A stretch of DNA of 64,000 bases from assembly GCA_905221605.1 (NCBI GenBank), contig CAJNDS010002670.1:177001-241000 (forward strand). The letters run 5' to 3'. The translations under genes and the position numbers were made by a program. The DNA is from Symbiodinium natans (taxonomy: Eukaryota; Sar; Dinophyceae; Suessiales; Symbiodiniaceae). Below are positions 35,940 through 49,243 of the stretch, in pieces (the stretch's first letter is position 1; every line of letters starts with the position of its first letter). The notes beneath the pieces were generated by a model. It ran no database searches. It was not told the DNA's origin and saw only the letters and a program-made list of their open reading frames with translations.

Positions 35940-36815
35940 CCATGCTAGAAGGGAACCGCCCTAAACCCTAAACCCTGAGTGAGGCGCTAAACCTGTACCC
36001 TAAACCCTAAACCCTAAACCCTAAACCCTAAACCCTAAACCCTAAACCCTAAACCCTAAACCCTAAACCCTAAAGCCTAAAGCCCGAAATCCCACACCTT
36101 CACACTCGAAGACCCCCTTCTTCGAATGACGACGCGCACGAAGGTTGAGCTAAATGATGGGCGGCCCCGTTGGCACTCCCAGCCAGGAGGAGTAAATTAG
36201 AACACCTGAACCCAAAGGAATACGCGAGATGCCCTTGAACCCTAAACCCTAAACCCTAAACCCTAAACCCTAAACCCTAAACCCTAGACCCCAGACCCCA
36301 GACCCTAGACCCTAGACCCTAACCCTAAACCCTAACCCTAAACCCTAAACCCGAAAAAGAATCTTCTAGACACCTCAGCATGGGCACATGATTCAGATCA
36401 ACCTTCCACATGGCTGCACAGTGTATCTGCGCCTGACAGCTGGGTTGGGAACTGGGCTACGCGAAGGCGGAAAGAACTTGCACAGTTTCGGCCGGTCTTT
36501 TGGGTTCTAAACCCTAAACCCTGAACCCTGAACCCTAAACCCTAAACCCTAAACCCTAAACGCTAAACCTTAAATCCTAAAGCCTAAACCCTAAACCCTA
36601 AACCCTAAACCCTAAACCCTAAACCCTAAACCCTAAACCCTAAACCCTAAACCCTAAACCCTAAACCCTAAACCCTAAACCCTAAACCCTAGAAGCGAAG
36701 CAAGGTCCTGATCCTGAGCTCCCCCAAAGCCTGGGGTTTAGGGTTTAGGGGCTTTTAGGGTTTAGGGTTTAGGGTTTAGGGTTTAGGGTTTAGGGTTTAG
36801 GGTTTAGGGTTTAGG
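35940..36815. repeat. Telomere-like arrays, mainly CCCTAAA then TTTAGGG
   Basis: CCCTAAA runs at 36000-36075, 36240-36350 and 36515-36690, then TTTAGGG from 36733 to 36818. Short non-repeat islands between them (36120-36230, 36360-36500, 36695-36735) hold no exon I recognise. Confidence 0.9.
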
Positions 36816-37325
36816 GTTCAGCATCTCAAGTCCAAGCATTCACTAGTCAAGAAATTATTACTCCAGAAAAATACCCACCCGCCCGAAGAATCCCACAACA
36901 TTAAGAAAATATTTCACTTATGGAACGACCTTGCCCAATAAAAAATGACCTTGCCCAGTAAAAAATGACCTTGCCCAGTAAAAAAATGACCTTGCCCAGT
37001 AAGAAAATGACCTTGCCCAGTAAAAAGATGACCTTGCCCAGTAACATTTTTACTGGGCAAGGTCATTTTTTTACTGGGCAAGGTCATTTTTTTACTGGGC
37101 AAGGTCGTTTTTTTGGCCGAAACGATCTTGCCCAGAAAAAAATGACCTTGCCCAGGAAAAAAATGACCTTGCCCAGTAAAAAAATGACCTTGCCCAGAAA
37201 AAAAATGACCTCGCCCAGGAAAAAAATGACCTTGCCCAGTAAAAAAATGACCTTGCCCAGTAAAAAAATGACCTTGCCCAGTAACTCCTTAACATTTAAA
37301 TTATATATGAAAGAGAGGTTTAGGG
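36816..37325. mobile_element. Candidate element A: conserved ends with a 21-bp array core
   Basis: It begins GGGTTCAGCATCTCAAGT and has about 110 bp of unique left end, including CAAGCATTCAC and GAATCCCACAACATTAAG with AAAATATTTCACTT. The core (about 36925-37285) is a tandem of the 21-mer AAAAAATGACCTTGCCCAGT plus one base, with an internal inverted segment (37046-37107, reading ACTGGGCAAGGTCATTT). It ends CATTTAAATTATATATGAAA then GAGAGG. Both sides are TTTAGGG arrays. The same ends occur around a different 21-bp core at 61778-62090. No protein is encoded. The class (non-autonomous transposon, introner or mobile minisatellite) is inferred, not shown. Confidence 0.55.
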
Positions 37326-37790
37326 TTTAGGGTTTAGGGTTTAGGGTTTAGGGTTTAGGGTTTAGGGTTTAGGGTTTAGGGTTTAGGGTTTAGGGTTTAG
37401 GGTTTAGGGTTTAGGGTTTAGGGTTTAGGGTTTAGGGTTTAGGGTTTAGGGTTTACGGGGAGCTTCGGGTATTTTGATTCAGGGTGGAACTACGGGGGGT
37501 TTAGAGCTGTTGGCTTTTGGTGCTTTATATGAAAGAGAGGTTTAGGGTTTAGGGTTTAGGGTGTACTTAGGGACACTTAGTGATCTCCTGGTGTGGAGGG
37601 GCTGAAGGGGATCCCGGTAAGCATCGTGCCCAGGAACCCAAAAGCAAGTGGGCATCCCGCACCCCCCGTCAAGCCTCAGACGTACAGGGGTTTAGGGTTT
37701 AGGGTTTAGGGTTTAGGGTTTAGGGTTTAGGGTTTAGGGTTTAGGGTTTAGGGTTTAGGGTTCCCTCAACCCTAAACCTTAAAGGCTCCC
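37318..37790. repeat. TTTAGGG arrays
   Basis: Two pure runs (37318-37455 and 37688-37762) with a copy of ATATGAAAGAGAGGTTTAGGG at 37527 repeating the right edge of element A. The short non-repeat island 37565-37680 has no recognised exon. Confidence 0.93.
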
Positions 37791-37799
37791 AATTCAATC

Positions 37800-39790
37800 T
37801 AGCAACTCGGGTACTCCACCCTGGAACGCCTCCCTGCCAGGGCTTGGACAGCAGTGGCGTCCACCGAGACATCTCCAAGACGTGAGGGGAAAACTGCGCG
37901 AATGGGGGGGGGGTTGTAGGGTTTTTCTAGGGCTCAGGGTTTAGGACTATTGAGTTATGAGCGAAATTCCGAAAACCCTACGTCCTACACTGCCTGCACT
38001 TATTCTTTTCGAGGGTTTCGAAGCTTAAAGTCTTGGCTCTCCACACCTTGGGGTTTAGGGCCTGTTTGGGGTGCCTCATTGAGGGGGCGCGCTGGTGCTA
38101 CAAGCACCCAGGCGTGTCGCCCGAATCGTGTAGTCCCCAGCCCCGCTTGCGCTCGTCTTGACCTTTGCAGGTTTGGGGTCTTTAGGGCTTCCTTGTTTTC
38201 CGCTCGTGCTCTTGTTCTTCGTTTGTGTTGGAGCTTGGGGGGGGCGGGTGGCTCGACGCGCTGCGAGTCTTTGAGACAACGTCATGTACATCAGGTTTGG
38301 TGTTGGGGGCGGATGTGCCGAGGATCCTGGCAAGCTTTGTACTTAGGCCAGCTTGGTGGGCGTGTGTTGGGGGTTGGATCGACACGCCCTCGAGACTTTG
38401 TGGCCAACCCCGCGCTGTGTAGGCCAATGGTGCTTGAGCTAACCACAACTAAATATGGGAAACGACACATGAACTATTTATTTGGTGGTCTGTAAGCTTT
38501 TTTCAATTTTGGAATGTTTTGGGGTTCGATGGGCGGGAGGGCTTTTCCCGTTACCTGAGTTTGCTGCAGGCCTAGTGATGCTCCTATCGAAAACCCTAAT
38601 CCCTCAGCTGCCCTAAACCCTAAACCCTAAAGCCTAAACCTTAAACCCTAAACCTTACACCCTAAAGCCTAAACCCTAAACCCTAAAGCCTAAACCCTAA
38701 ACCCTAAACCTTACACCCTAAACCCTAAACCCTAAACCCCAAACCCTAAACCCTAAACCCTAAACCCTAAACCCCAAACCCTGTGCCCTGTCATCCCCGC
38801 GCCGGGTTTGGGCTCAGCGCCGAACACCGGGATGTTGAGTGCGCCAACTACAGCGTGCACCGCAGGTTCCTCTGCGGATCTGAAGGTTTCTGGGGTGTTT
38901 AGGGTTACGGGGTTTAGGGTTTAGGGTTTAGGGTTTAGGGTTCAGGGTTTAGGGTTTGGGGTTTGGGGGTTAGGGTTTGGGGGTTAGGGTTCTGGGGTTT
39001 CAGGATTGCAGGGATCTAGGGTTACAGGGTTACAGGGTTTAGGGTTCTGGGGGTTGTAGGGGAGAGGTGCGGGTGCTAGAGGGTTAGAGGGCTTCTAGGG
39101 GCCAAGGGCCCATCTTTCCCGCAGTTTTAGAAGGCTTTGGGGTTTTATGGGTTTGAGGCTTCAGCTCGCGACCTCGTATTTCCGAAGCCTTAACCGGCCC
39201 CAAAGTCACTTCAAACCGGCCCCAAAGTCCCGGGCCCCAAAACCTAACACCCACAAATCGAAACCCCCAAAACTCTACACCTCCCTGAGCCCTTTAGCAA
39301 GCCCAAACCCCAAACCCCAAACCCCAAACCCCAAACCCCAAACCCCAAAACCCAAACCCCCAACCCCAAACCCCAAAACCCCCAACCCTCAACACCAAAC
39401 GCGGGCGCCCAGACTTCCCAGCCCCCAACAAAAGGGCATCCCCCAAAAACTGTTTTTGGATCTTAGCTTGCTGGGGGGGGGGGGACCCCTTTGTGGGGAG
39501 CGCTCTCGGGTTGCTAAACTCTCAACCCTAAACCCCATGATCCCACCTAACCCTAAACCCCATTAGCATCTTCACTGGGGACCCTAAACCCTAAAGCCTA
39601 AACCCTAAACCCTATGAGCAACTTACTTGGGGACCCGAAGCCCTAAACCCTAAACCTGCAAGCAACTTTCTTGGGTCCTAACGACAAAATAGTCAAAACC
39701 CTGAACCCTACACCCTAAACCCCAAACTCTAAACCCTAAACCCTAAACCCTAAACCCCAAACCCTAAACCCTAAACCCTAAACCGCTCCT
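37800..39790. other. Non-repeat island and mixed telomere-like repeats
   Basis: 37800-38570 is largely free of repeats. Its longest open frame (37950-38495) is not protein-like and has no splice context. CCCTAAA variants lie at 38605-38785, TTTAGGG variants at 38890-39070 and CCCCAAA at 39300-39385. A fragment at 38840-38885 (ECANYSVHRRFLCGSE) could be an exon of the downstream gene, unproven. Confidence 0.5.
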
Positions 39791-39793
39791 CAG

Positions 39794-42700
39794 GTGCCCA
39801 ATGGATGCGCCTTTCAGCGTCCACCTCGACCAGCTGATCGCGCGGCTGAAGTTGGCGCCTTGACTGCGTGGCCGATGACGCCCTTGAGCCCCTCAACCCT
39901 AAGCTCTAAACCCTAAACCCCAAACCCTAAACCCCAAACCCTAAACCCTAAACCCTAAACCCTAAACCCTAAACCCTAAACCCTAAACCCTAAACCCTAA
40001 ACCCTAAACCCTAAACCTAAACCCTAAACCCCAAGCCCTAAGCCCTAAGCCCTTAAGCTCTCAACCCTAAGCCCGAAGCCCTAGGGCCCGAAGTTTAGGA
40101 TTAGCGAAACCCCATCTGAAGTGAGGGGATTCGGGGTTTGAGGTCTATGGCTGAAGGCACTTAAGGTGACCCTAAACCCTAAACCCTAAACCCTAAACCC
40201 TAAACCCTAAACCCTAAACCCTAAACCCTTAACCTTTAAACCCTTCACCCTTAACCCTTAAACCCTTAAACCCTTAAACCCTTCAACCCTTAAGCCCTTA
40301 AGCCCTTAAACCCTTAAACCCTTAAACCCTGAACCCTAAACCATGTCCCTTCTTAGAGGAAGTCGAACCATGTCCTTTTTAGAGGAAGTCGTGCAGCACT
40401 ATGAGCGGGATTGTGCCACGCTGAAAGCGAGCGTGGCCGAGAAGCAGGAGGTAGGGCGCGCGAGGGGTTTCAGATGTAGAGCTTTAGGATTTGAGGGTTA
40501 GGGTTTAGGGTTTAGGGTTTAGGGTTTGGGATTGAGGGAGCTGCAGGTTTAGTGCTTGGAGCTGTCGGATTTAGGGAGTTGAGGGTTTGGGTTGGGAGCG
40601 TTTAAGGAGTTCAGGGTTTCGGGTTTGGGGTTTGGGGTTTGGGATTTAGGGTTTGGGGTTTGGTGTTTGGGGTTTGGGTTAGCCCTAAACCCTGCTGCCC
40701 CAATAGAGTTTTGGGGTGAATATAACATAACTATGCAGGGACCAATCCGGCCCCCGTATGAACGCCCAAACCCTAAGCCGAAACTCTCATTAGTCAGTTT
40801 GCCCCATGAGGCTGTACCGTTTTGGTAGAACAAAGGATTCTGTGTTTGCTGGGGTGCAGTAGGGGCTCCCCTTTTTTGGAAAGTAAACATATCCATAGCC
40901 CTGAGCCCAGAGCCCTTCACAAGCCCTCAACCCTTTGACCCTCATCCTCAAACCTTAAACCCGAAACCCTAAACCCTAAACCCTCAACCCTCAACCCTAA
41001 ATTTTAAACCCGAAGCCCTGACTCGGCGCCTTGTATTTCGGCGCAGGCCTTGTCGCCCGTATCCAGACCACAGTTCCTACGCTTGACAGCTGGAAAGAAG
41101 GCGCTGGGACTGGAACCCAACGAGGTGGGATGCCTAAAAGGGTTTAACGATTTGGGTTTAGGGTTTAGGGTATAGGGTTTAGGGCAAGCCCCTGAGCTTT
41201 TGGGAGGCTTCCGGCCGGGGGGGGGGGGGCGTGGTATGGGGTTCACGGGTTCCAAACCCGAAGCCCGAAACCCTAAACGCCAAAACCCTAAACCCCAACA
41301 CCTAACACCTAAACCCTAAACTGCCCTGAATCTTGAAGCCCTGAAAGCCCTGAAATCCCTGAAAGCCCTGAAAGCCCCTAACCCTGAACCCTCAACCCTA
41401 AACCCTAAACCCTAAGCCCTAAGCCCTAAACCCAGAACCCTAAACCCGAGACCCTAAACCCTAAACCCTCAATTCCTAACTGCGCGAGAGGTTTTGGTGG
41501 TTGAAGGGTCCTCGTGTCTCAGTCGGCACGCCGAACGTCGATTCCCAAGAGCTGGCCCAAGGTTTGCGGGGTTTGGGGGGGTTAAGGGCTCAGGGTTTTT
41601 TAGGGTTTAGGGTTTAGGGTTAGGGGCGTCGGTTCGCCAGCGCCCTTCTCAGCCCGTGCCCCTTGCCCGAAGGCCTTCTTCGGCAAGTCGCCGTACTCCC
41701 CGCAGAACTGGAGGCCCACGGCTGCTGACTCAGACTCCAGCGAGGAGTTCGCCGCCTGGCGCAGAAACCACAGGGATCCATCGGATTTCCGTGATGTCAT
41801 CAACAGGGTTTAGGGTTTAGGGTTCAGGGTTCAGGGTTGAGGGTTTCGGGTTACGGGTTTGGGGAAGCTTCCACTTCCAAAGCCATGCGGAACCCCTTAA
41901 ATCCTTAGAGGCCCCCCAAGCCCTAAACCCTAAAATGCCCCAAACCCCCAAAATCCCCCAACACGTGCGCCGCCCAGGAGCCGAGCAGCAAAGTGCATCG
42001 GCGGTTGGCTTCGAAATCCGCCGCTTCAGATGTCTCCGATAGGGCTCCTCGTCTGCAAACCCACGCGAAGAAGGATCGAACATGTAGAGTGTAGGGTTTA
42101 GTAGGGCTTAGAAAGGGTTTAGTACGATTTGGTAGGGCTAGGGGGCTTTCGGCTTTGTGTAGACATGAAATTGTCGACGCTTTGCATTCCAGCAAGTTTA
42201 GACCGAACTCTGGCTCTTGGAACTCCTGGTTCTTTTGGGGTCGGAGGGGGTGATGGGGGGAATGGGGTCCAGCATGCGAAGCCTGCGTTTCCACCTTATC
42301 CATCCCTACCCACCTTTGGCCGAAGTAACCAGTTTCACTGTTTTTTTGGGGCCTACCAAAAGCCTAAACTGACAGTGGTTCGGTTCCTGCACATCCGGGC
42401 TTACAGGCTAATCGTTGGCGCAGCTCCTGTGGTTCAGGGTTCATGGACTTCAAACCCAAATTCTCGCCCCAAGCAGAAGTCGGACTGATCCTTCGAGCAG
42501 AGGGTTCTGGTTGAGAGCCCGGAAACCGCAGACCCTAAACCCTAAACCCTCAAACTCCTAAACCCTAAACCCCAAGCCCTATGCCCTAAACCCTAAACCC
42601 TAAACCCTAAACCCTAAACCCTAAACCCTAAACCCTATCCGCCCTCTGTGAATAGCTCAGGAGACGGTGACGTCGACGGACTCCTTGGAGCTCAAGACGC

Positions 42701-45700
42701 CCAAAGGGCTCTATCAGCCGCCTAAGCTGCCGGACCTTTTGGGTTCCAGAGTAGAGTGTGGGTTTAGGGTTTAGGGTTTAGGGTTTAGGGTTTAGGGTTT
42801 AGGGTTTAGGGTTTAGGGTTTAGGGTTAGGGCTGAGGGTTTAGGGTTTTGGGTGTCACATGAGTTGGGATTCGGAGTTTGGGACTTAGGGCCTGGAGTTT
42901 CGACTGTGTTTTTGGGGTTTAGGCTTGGAGTTGCTACTGCCAGCACCCCCCAACCTCCGATTGTTGGGCTTCATCAGTCTTGTTTGGGTGGCGATAGAGA
43001 GTACGCGTGTGAAACAGGGTTTAGAGTGAGTGTATATGGGTATTTACCAAATTGGTGTACTTATACCCCAAATAGAATAGAATCCCCTTGAAGGGACGCC
43101 AACAAGGGTATCCCTATGTTCGGAACCCCCCCCCCATATATTTGGGTGTTTTTTTGGGGATAGTAAAAACAACAGCGAAAACCCTACTTCATGTACTTCA
43201 GGGTTTCACTGCGACTGGGACGGCATGGCATAAATCTGCCACACCCTAAACCCTAAGCCCTAAACCCTAACCCTAAACCCTAAACCCTAAACCCTAAACC
43301 CTAAACCCTAAACCCTAAACCCTAAACCCTAAACCCCAAAAAAACCCTCCACACCAGGATCCCAGGGACGCCTTCCATCCGCGAACGCCGCTGGCAGCGC
43401 CTGCCTCTCTCTTCGAAGCCAAGGTGGCCAAGTGGGGGCTTTAGGGTTTAGGGTTTAGGGTTAAGGGTTTAGGGTTTGGGGTTTAGGGTTTAGGGTTTGG
43501 AGGTTGGGACGTTTAGATGTTGAGAGGTTTAGAGGGTGAGAGGTTGAGAGGTTAGAGCGTGAGGGTTATGCGTGGGTTTCAAGCAAGGGCCCTTTCGTGT
43601 CCATGTGCAGTGCTTGGCACCCTAAACCCTAAACCCTAAGCCCTAAACCCTAAACCCTACACCCCAAACCCTAAACCCTAAACCCTACACCCCAAACCCT
43701 AAACCCTAAACTCTAAACCCTAAACCCCAGGCCTCGCCCGTCCAGAAGGAACTCCCGGAGGTGAAGGCCGGAAGCACTTGTCGCTAGAAGCATCCGGCAT
43801 GCAGACCGTCTTCGAGAATGACGGGAGAGCATGAAATACAGCCTTGCCACAATTCGGTTTAGGGCCAGGGTTTAGGGTCTAGGGTTTAGGGTTTAGGGTT
43901 TAAGGTTTAGGGTTTAGGGTTTAGGGTTTAGGACAAGCAAGCAACATTCAACATACTTGGGTCCTCTAAGCCCTTTGGGGCTTGAATCAGGAGGACTCCG
44001 ACTCGGAAGTCTCCGCCGAGCTTGCGGCGGCTTGCACGTGACAAGCCCCCGACACCCTATGGGGCTCGGAGTTTAGGGACCCCCAAACCCCCAAACCCCC
44101 AAACCCCCAAACCCCCAAACCCCCAAACCCCCAAACCCCCAAACCCCCAAACCCCCAAACCCCCCAAACCCCCAAACTCCCAAACCCCCAAACCCCCAAA
44201 CCCCCAAACCCCCAAACCCCCAAACCCCAAACTCCTAAACTCCCAAACTCTAAACCATAATCCCTAACTCCCCGAAAACGGGTCGGAGCATCAAAGCAGC
44301 CGAGGTCAGCCCTAATGCGGCGCCGCCGACTCCCGACTTCGCCCTCCCGGCCACACCGACCTTTGGTCCCCCACATTTCGGGTTTAGGGTTTAGGGTTTA
44401 GGGTTTGGGGTTTAGGGTTCAGGGTTTAGGTTTGGGGTTTAGGGTTTAGGGTTTAGGGTTTAGGGTTTAGGGTTTAGGGTTTCCTGCATTTTTCGGGTGG
44501 GCGGGGTGGGGGGTGGGGGTTTGATGGTTCGGGGTTCAGGGTTTAGGGTGTATAGGGTTTAGGGTTGTGTTTAGCGGGGGTTAGGGTGGAGCGTTTCTAT
44601 GTGTACGTACATATGTATATACGTGTGTGGATATATATATATATATATATATATCTCTAGTAAGTTTGAGTTTTGGCGTTTTGGCGCCGAGGGCTTCTTC
44701 AGGGCTGGGTCGTGGGTTTCACGTTTGGGCTCGATGAGACCCTCGGCCCTAAACTCTAAGCCTTAAATCTCTAAGCCCCAAATCCTAAACCCTCAGCCCT
44801 AGGCCCTAAACCCGAGTTAAACCCCAAACCCTAAACCCTAAACTCTCAATGCTCAACTCTCCCCCCTCACCCCAGCCTCCCAGGCAGTCACCACCACAGC
44901 AAGTGGCTACGCTGCGGACGCAGGTGCCGAAGCTCAGTTTTCATAGGGCTTATGGGGTTTTATGGTGTTTAAAGGGTTTATAGGGTTTATAGGGTTTATA
45001 GGGTTTATAGGGTTTATAGGGTTATAGGGGTTGCAGGGTTTGCAGGGTTGAGTTGGGCGCAAGTCAGGAAGACTGTTTTTGGTGTCACCTTGCGTGAGCC
45101 GAAAACGGAAGAAGCCTGAGTCAGAAACGTCCTAAACCCCCCCCCCCCTCCCCCATCGGGGGGGAGAAGATGCGTACAACCCTTGATTAGTTGTTGCACG
45201 TGTCCTGCGGAATCTACGCTCCGTGTGACGATTGGTCTCTCATTCATGGGCTCCCAAGTGGTTTAGGGGTTAGGGTTTAGGGCTTAGGGTTGAGGGTTGA
45301 GGGTTGAGGGTTTAGGGTTTAGGGTTCACGGTGTTGGGTAGAAGGCAGGTTAAGCCCTTTGAAGAGTTGGGGCAACGATGCGGGTGGGCACATCAACATG
45401 GAATTGCATTTCTGCGGAAGCGGTTGTCCCGTTCGCTTTCATCTGCTGGTGGAAAGTCGACCACCCAAAGAATTGAAACAATTGACAGAGGCAAGCGACT
45501 CAAGTGCGTGTAGTTCCCCCAGCTCCCTGTGACTGCATGGTTCCAGAGATTCGACAGCATCAAAAACCCGGCCAACAAAGAAGTTGAAAGAGATGATTGA
45601 ACAGCTAAACCCCAAACCCTAAACCCTAAACCCTAAACCCTAAACCCTAAATCCTAAACCCTAAGCCCTGAGCCCTAAACCTTACGCCCTAAGCCTATAA

Positions 45701-48700
45701 ACCCTAAACCCCAAACCCTAAACCCTTACCGGAAGCAGGCAGGTGGAAGGCGCGTGCGCTGCGCAGACGTTCCCATCGGTTCCCTCAATGAACGGAGGGA
45801 AGCCCCAGCTCCATTGGGGCTCGCAATCCTCTCATGGGGTTTAGGGTTTAGGGTTTAGGGTTTAGGGTTTAGGGTTTAGGGTTTAGGGTTTAGGGTTTAG
45901 GGTTTAGGGTTTAGGGTTTAGGGAAACTCTTGACAGATTCCACTTTAAGAAGGCCTTAGGGAAAGGCCCGCGGAAGTCGAAATGAAAGGCCAGCGTTGCC
46001 CTGTGACTGAAGCGCCCAGGCCCGCGAAAAGCCCCCTTCATAAAACCGACCTTTTCCCCATCGGCTTGCACCCTCCCCCCACTCGGCCTTAATGCATGTG
46101 TCACATGCCTGCTGCTTCTTGTCCAGCTATGCCAACTTCATGGTGAGCTTGTCGCAGCATTCTGTTGCCCCACCCACGAGCTCCCAGCGGCTCGCGCACC
46201 GTTGGCCGGGTGCGGGGCGTGCTGCATGGGGGTGAGTGTCGGCTGAGACAGACGGGTGACATTGTCTACGTGCAGACAGGGCACCTGCGCTCTTGCACGC
46301 GGACATTGTGCATGTGTTTGTTGGGTATAGTGTTTCTAGGAACTTCTAGATCACTGGTTTAGGATTCGTCGCGCATCTGGAGTCTCCCGCTCTCACCCCG
46401 AGATCCCTTGAGGCCAACGTGCCAACGTGCCTGGTGCTGAGGCATATGACAGTGGGGCGATGGGCTAATGCGCTCACTGGGGGATTCTTTCAGCACTTGG
46501 CGGGGGGGTGTGTCCCCACCGTTCTTTGTGCAGACCTGCAGTGCCAGAAGGGAAGGCCTCCCAGCATTCAGTCTTGCTTTGCATGGACGGCTTGAGCTTT
46601 TCAGTGTTGAGCCATGTTCCGCTGCCGCTTTACCATGCGCCTGCTGTCTTTGTCTCTGCCGCTGTCGGTGGGGCCCAATTTGACCCGGCTCAGGGTTCAC
46701 AACTTCTGAACTCTAAGCGCTAAGGGGTTCTGGGTTGAGGGCTCGAACTCTTCAGGCCTCTGGAAGCCTTTGGCCATGTGCTCTAAGCCCGGGACTTTTT
46801 CGGCTCCTAAAATACCTAAGCCCCTCCGAGCTTTCGGGGGTCCTTTAGGGTTTAGGTTTTAGGGTTTAGGGTTTAGGGCTTAGGCTAACTTTAAACCCCA
46901 CAACTCCTCAACCCCTAAACCCTAAATGCCAAGCTAGAACTATGAAAGCCATCTGAAGCCAAAAGTTGAAGCCCAACCCCTGAACCGTTGGTAGGGTTCT
47001 AGGGGCTTGTAGGATTCACACGCGGCTGGGTAGGGTGGGTTTAGGGTGAGGCACCTCCAAAAACAAGAAGGGAAGGTAAGAAGCTGCAAAACTGCAAGGC
47101 CCTATCCCTCAAGCCCTTAATCCCCAAGCCCCAAACCCTAAACCTTATCCCTAAACCCTAAACCCTAAACCCTAAACCCTAAACCCTAAACCCTTTCCCC
47201 TAAACCCTTAATCCCTAAACCCTAAACCCTAAACCCCTAAACCCTAAACCCTAAACCCTAAACCCTACACCCTAAACCCTAAACCCTAAACCCTAAACCC
47301 TAAACCCTAAACCCTACACCCTAAACCCTAAACCTAAACCCCAAGCCCATCCACAGGTCAGCTTCCGGCGGGGCTCCACGAGCAACAGCCTGGCAGACTC
47401 CGGCGGAAGTGGGATTGCTGCGCAGCCCAAGTCAAAGGTCGGTGGTTTAGGGTTTAGGGTTTAGGGTGTAGGGTTTAGGGTTTAGGGTTTAGGGCTAAGG
47501 GTTTAGGGTGTAGGATTCAGGGTTGAGGGTTTAGGCTGTAGATTCAGGGTGTAGGGTTTAGGGTGCTAGGAATTAGGGCTAGGGTTTAGGGGTTTAGGAT
47601 TCAGGGGCTTAGGGCGGAGGATTCGGGGTTGAGGGCTTTTCGGGAGCTTTGGGGGTAGGCGGTGGGAATCTGGGATCAGCTGAATCACGACACTGGGCTT
47701 CTGGTTTCCACGGCGCGCTTGCGCTCCTGAGGGGGTTAGGATTTATGGGTTTTAGGGTTTAGGATTTAGGGTTAACCCTAAACCCTAAACCTTAAACCCT
47801 AAACCCCAAACCCTAAACCCTAAACCCTAAACCCTAAACCCTAAACCCTGAACCCTAAACCAGTAGACCCAGACAACACACGCCAGGCCAGCTTCCGGCG
47901 TGGCTCCACCAGCGAGGGCTTCGGGGACACCGCGGTTGCCGTGGCAGGCTGCACGGAAGACCACTTGCCCTAAGCCCTATCGGCCTAAATGGTTTAGAGT
48001 TCAGGGTTTAGGGAAATCCGAAGTCCTGCATCTTAAGCCCTGAATCCAAAATTCTAAATCCTAGCCTTTGTTTGACAGTTAAGTGGCGCGCAATCTGCGT
48101 GACTTCTCTGGGGAGCCGAGGGCAGGGGGGAAGCAACGACCGGGACTCGGGCATTCGTGTCATGACCATCCGGATGGTCCTTTTCAGTATGACTTTCATC
48201 AGGATTCCCGTCGCCGTTGTTCATTGTGCTTCGCTAGGAGTCATGATCGTGATCGTGATCAACCCACACGGAGTGCGTCACGTGACTCACGACATGTAGA
48301 CAAGCGCAGGCTTTTGTCCGCGACCCACATGGCCCCTCTCAATGGAGTACCGCAGCTATCGAAAGCCCCACACCTCCTTGGTAGGAACCCTAGACCCCAC
48401 AACCCCAAATCCTAAACCCCAAGCCCTAATACCCTAAACCCAAAACCCTAAACCCTAAACCCTGAACCCTAGACCCCCTAGATCCACAGTTCCCCCAAGG
48501 CCCGAGCCCCAAAACTGGGATGCCATCAGGCTCGCAGCCGAAGGCGCCAATCAAAGAGGACCTCCCCCTCTGTGACTCATGGAATCTCATGGACCAACCG
48601 GTCCCTGAATCAATCCAAGCTTTAGGGTTTAGGGTTTAGGGTTTCGGGTTTAGGGTTTAGGGTTTAGGGTTTAGGGTTTGTGATGTCGGGATGAGGGCGT

Positions 48701-49210
48701 GTCCCACCATTTTACTCTACGTCTTGTTCCTCAAGCCAGCTTTCCTCCAGCCTATCCGACTCTTTCGGTCCAAAAGGCAAGCCTTGCCTACGTGCCGACG
48801 AAGCCATTAGGGCCATTTGGGTATAGATACACACACACACACACACCACATATATGCATATATACACACACCACATATATGCATATATACACACCAATAT
48901 GTATGCATATATATATGTATATATATACCTAAAGATAGAATAAATACATATATGATCATATATGTATATGTGCTCCCCCGAATGTGTTTCGGGCCAATCC
49001 AGTTCCGCTACGCTGCGCGGTTGACTTTGCTTATGTTTTTGCACAATGTATACATGTACATGCACCCAACATCCCCACACTCTTGAAAGCAGGAGTTCGT
49101 GGGGATGTGCGTCCCTCACCGCAGAATCTGCCACATGATCATGATCCGCAACAATGCAATCCAACGGAGGGTGTGCGGATCATAAGGTGGGGGGGGGAAA
49201 CAAATATCAA

Positions 49211-49243
<33 letters not shown>

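Noticed and set aside
36925-37285. CRISPR-like array
   Set aside because: The 21-bp units are contiguous with no spacers, the genome is eukaryotic, and there are no cas genes.
37950-38495. 181-residue plus-strand open frame
   Set aside because: Composition is not protein-like (Arg/Ser/Gly/Leu/Trp scatter), no family features, competing frames on the other strand.
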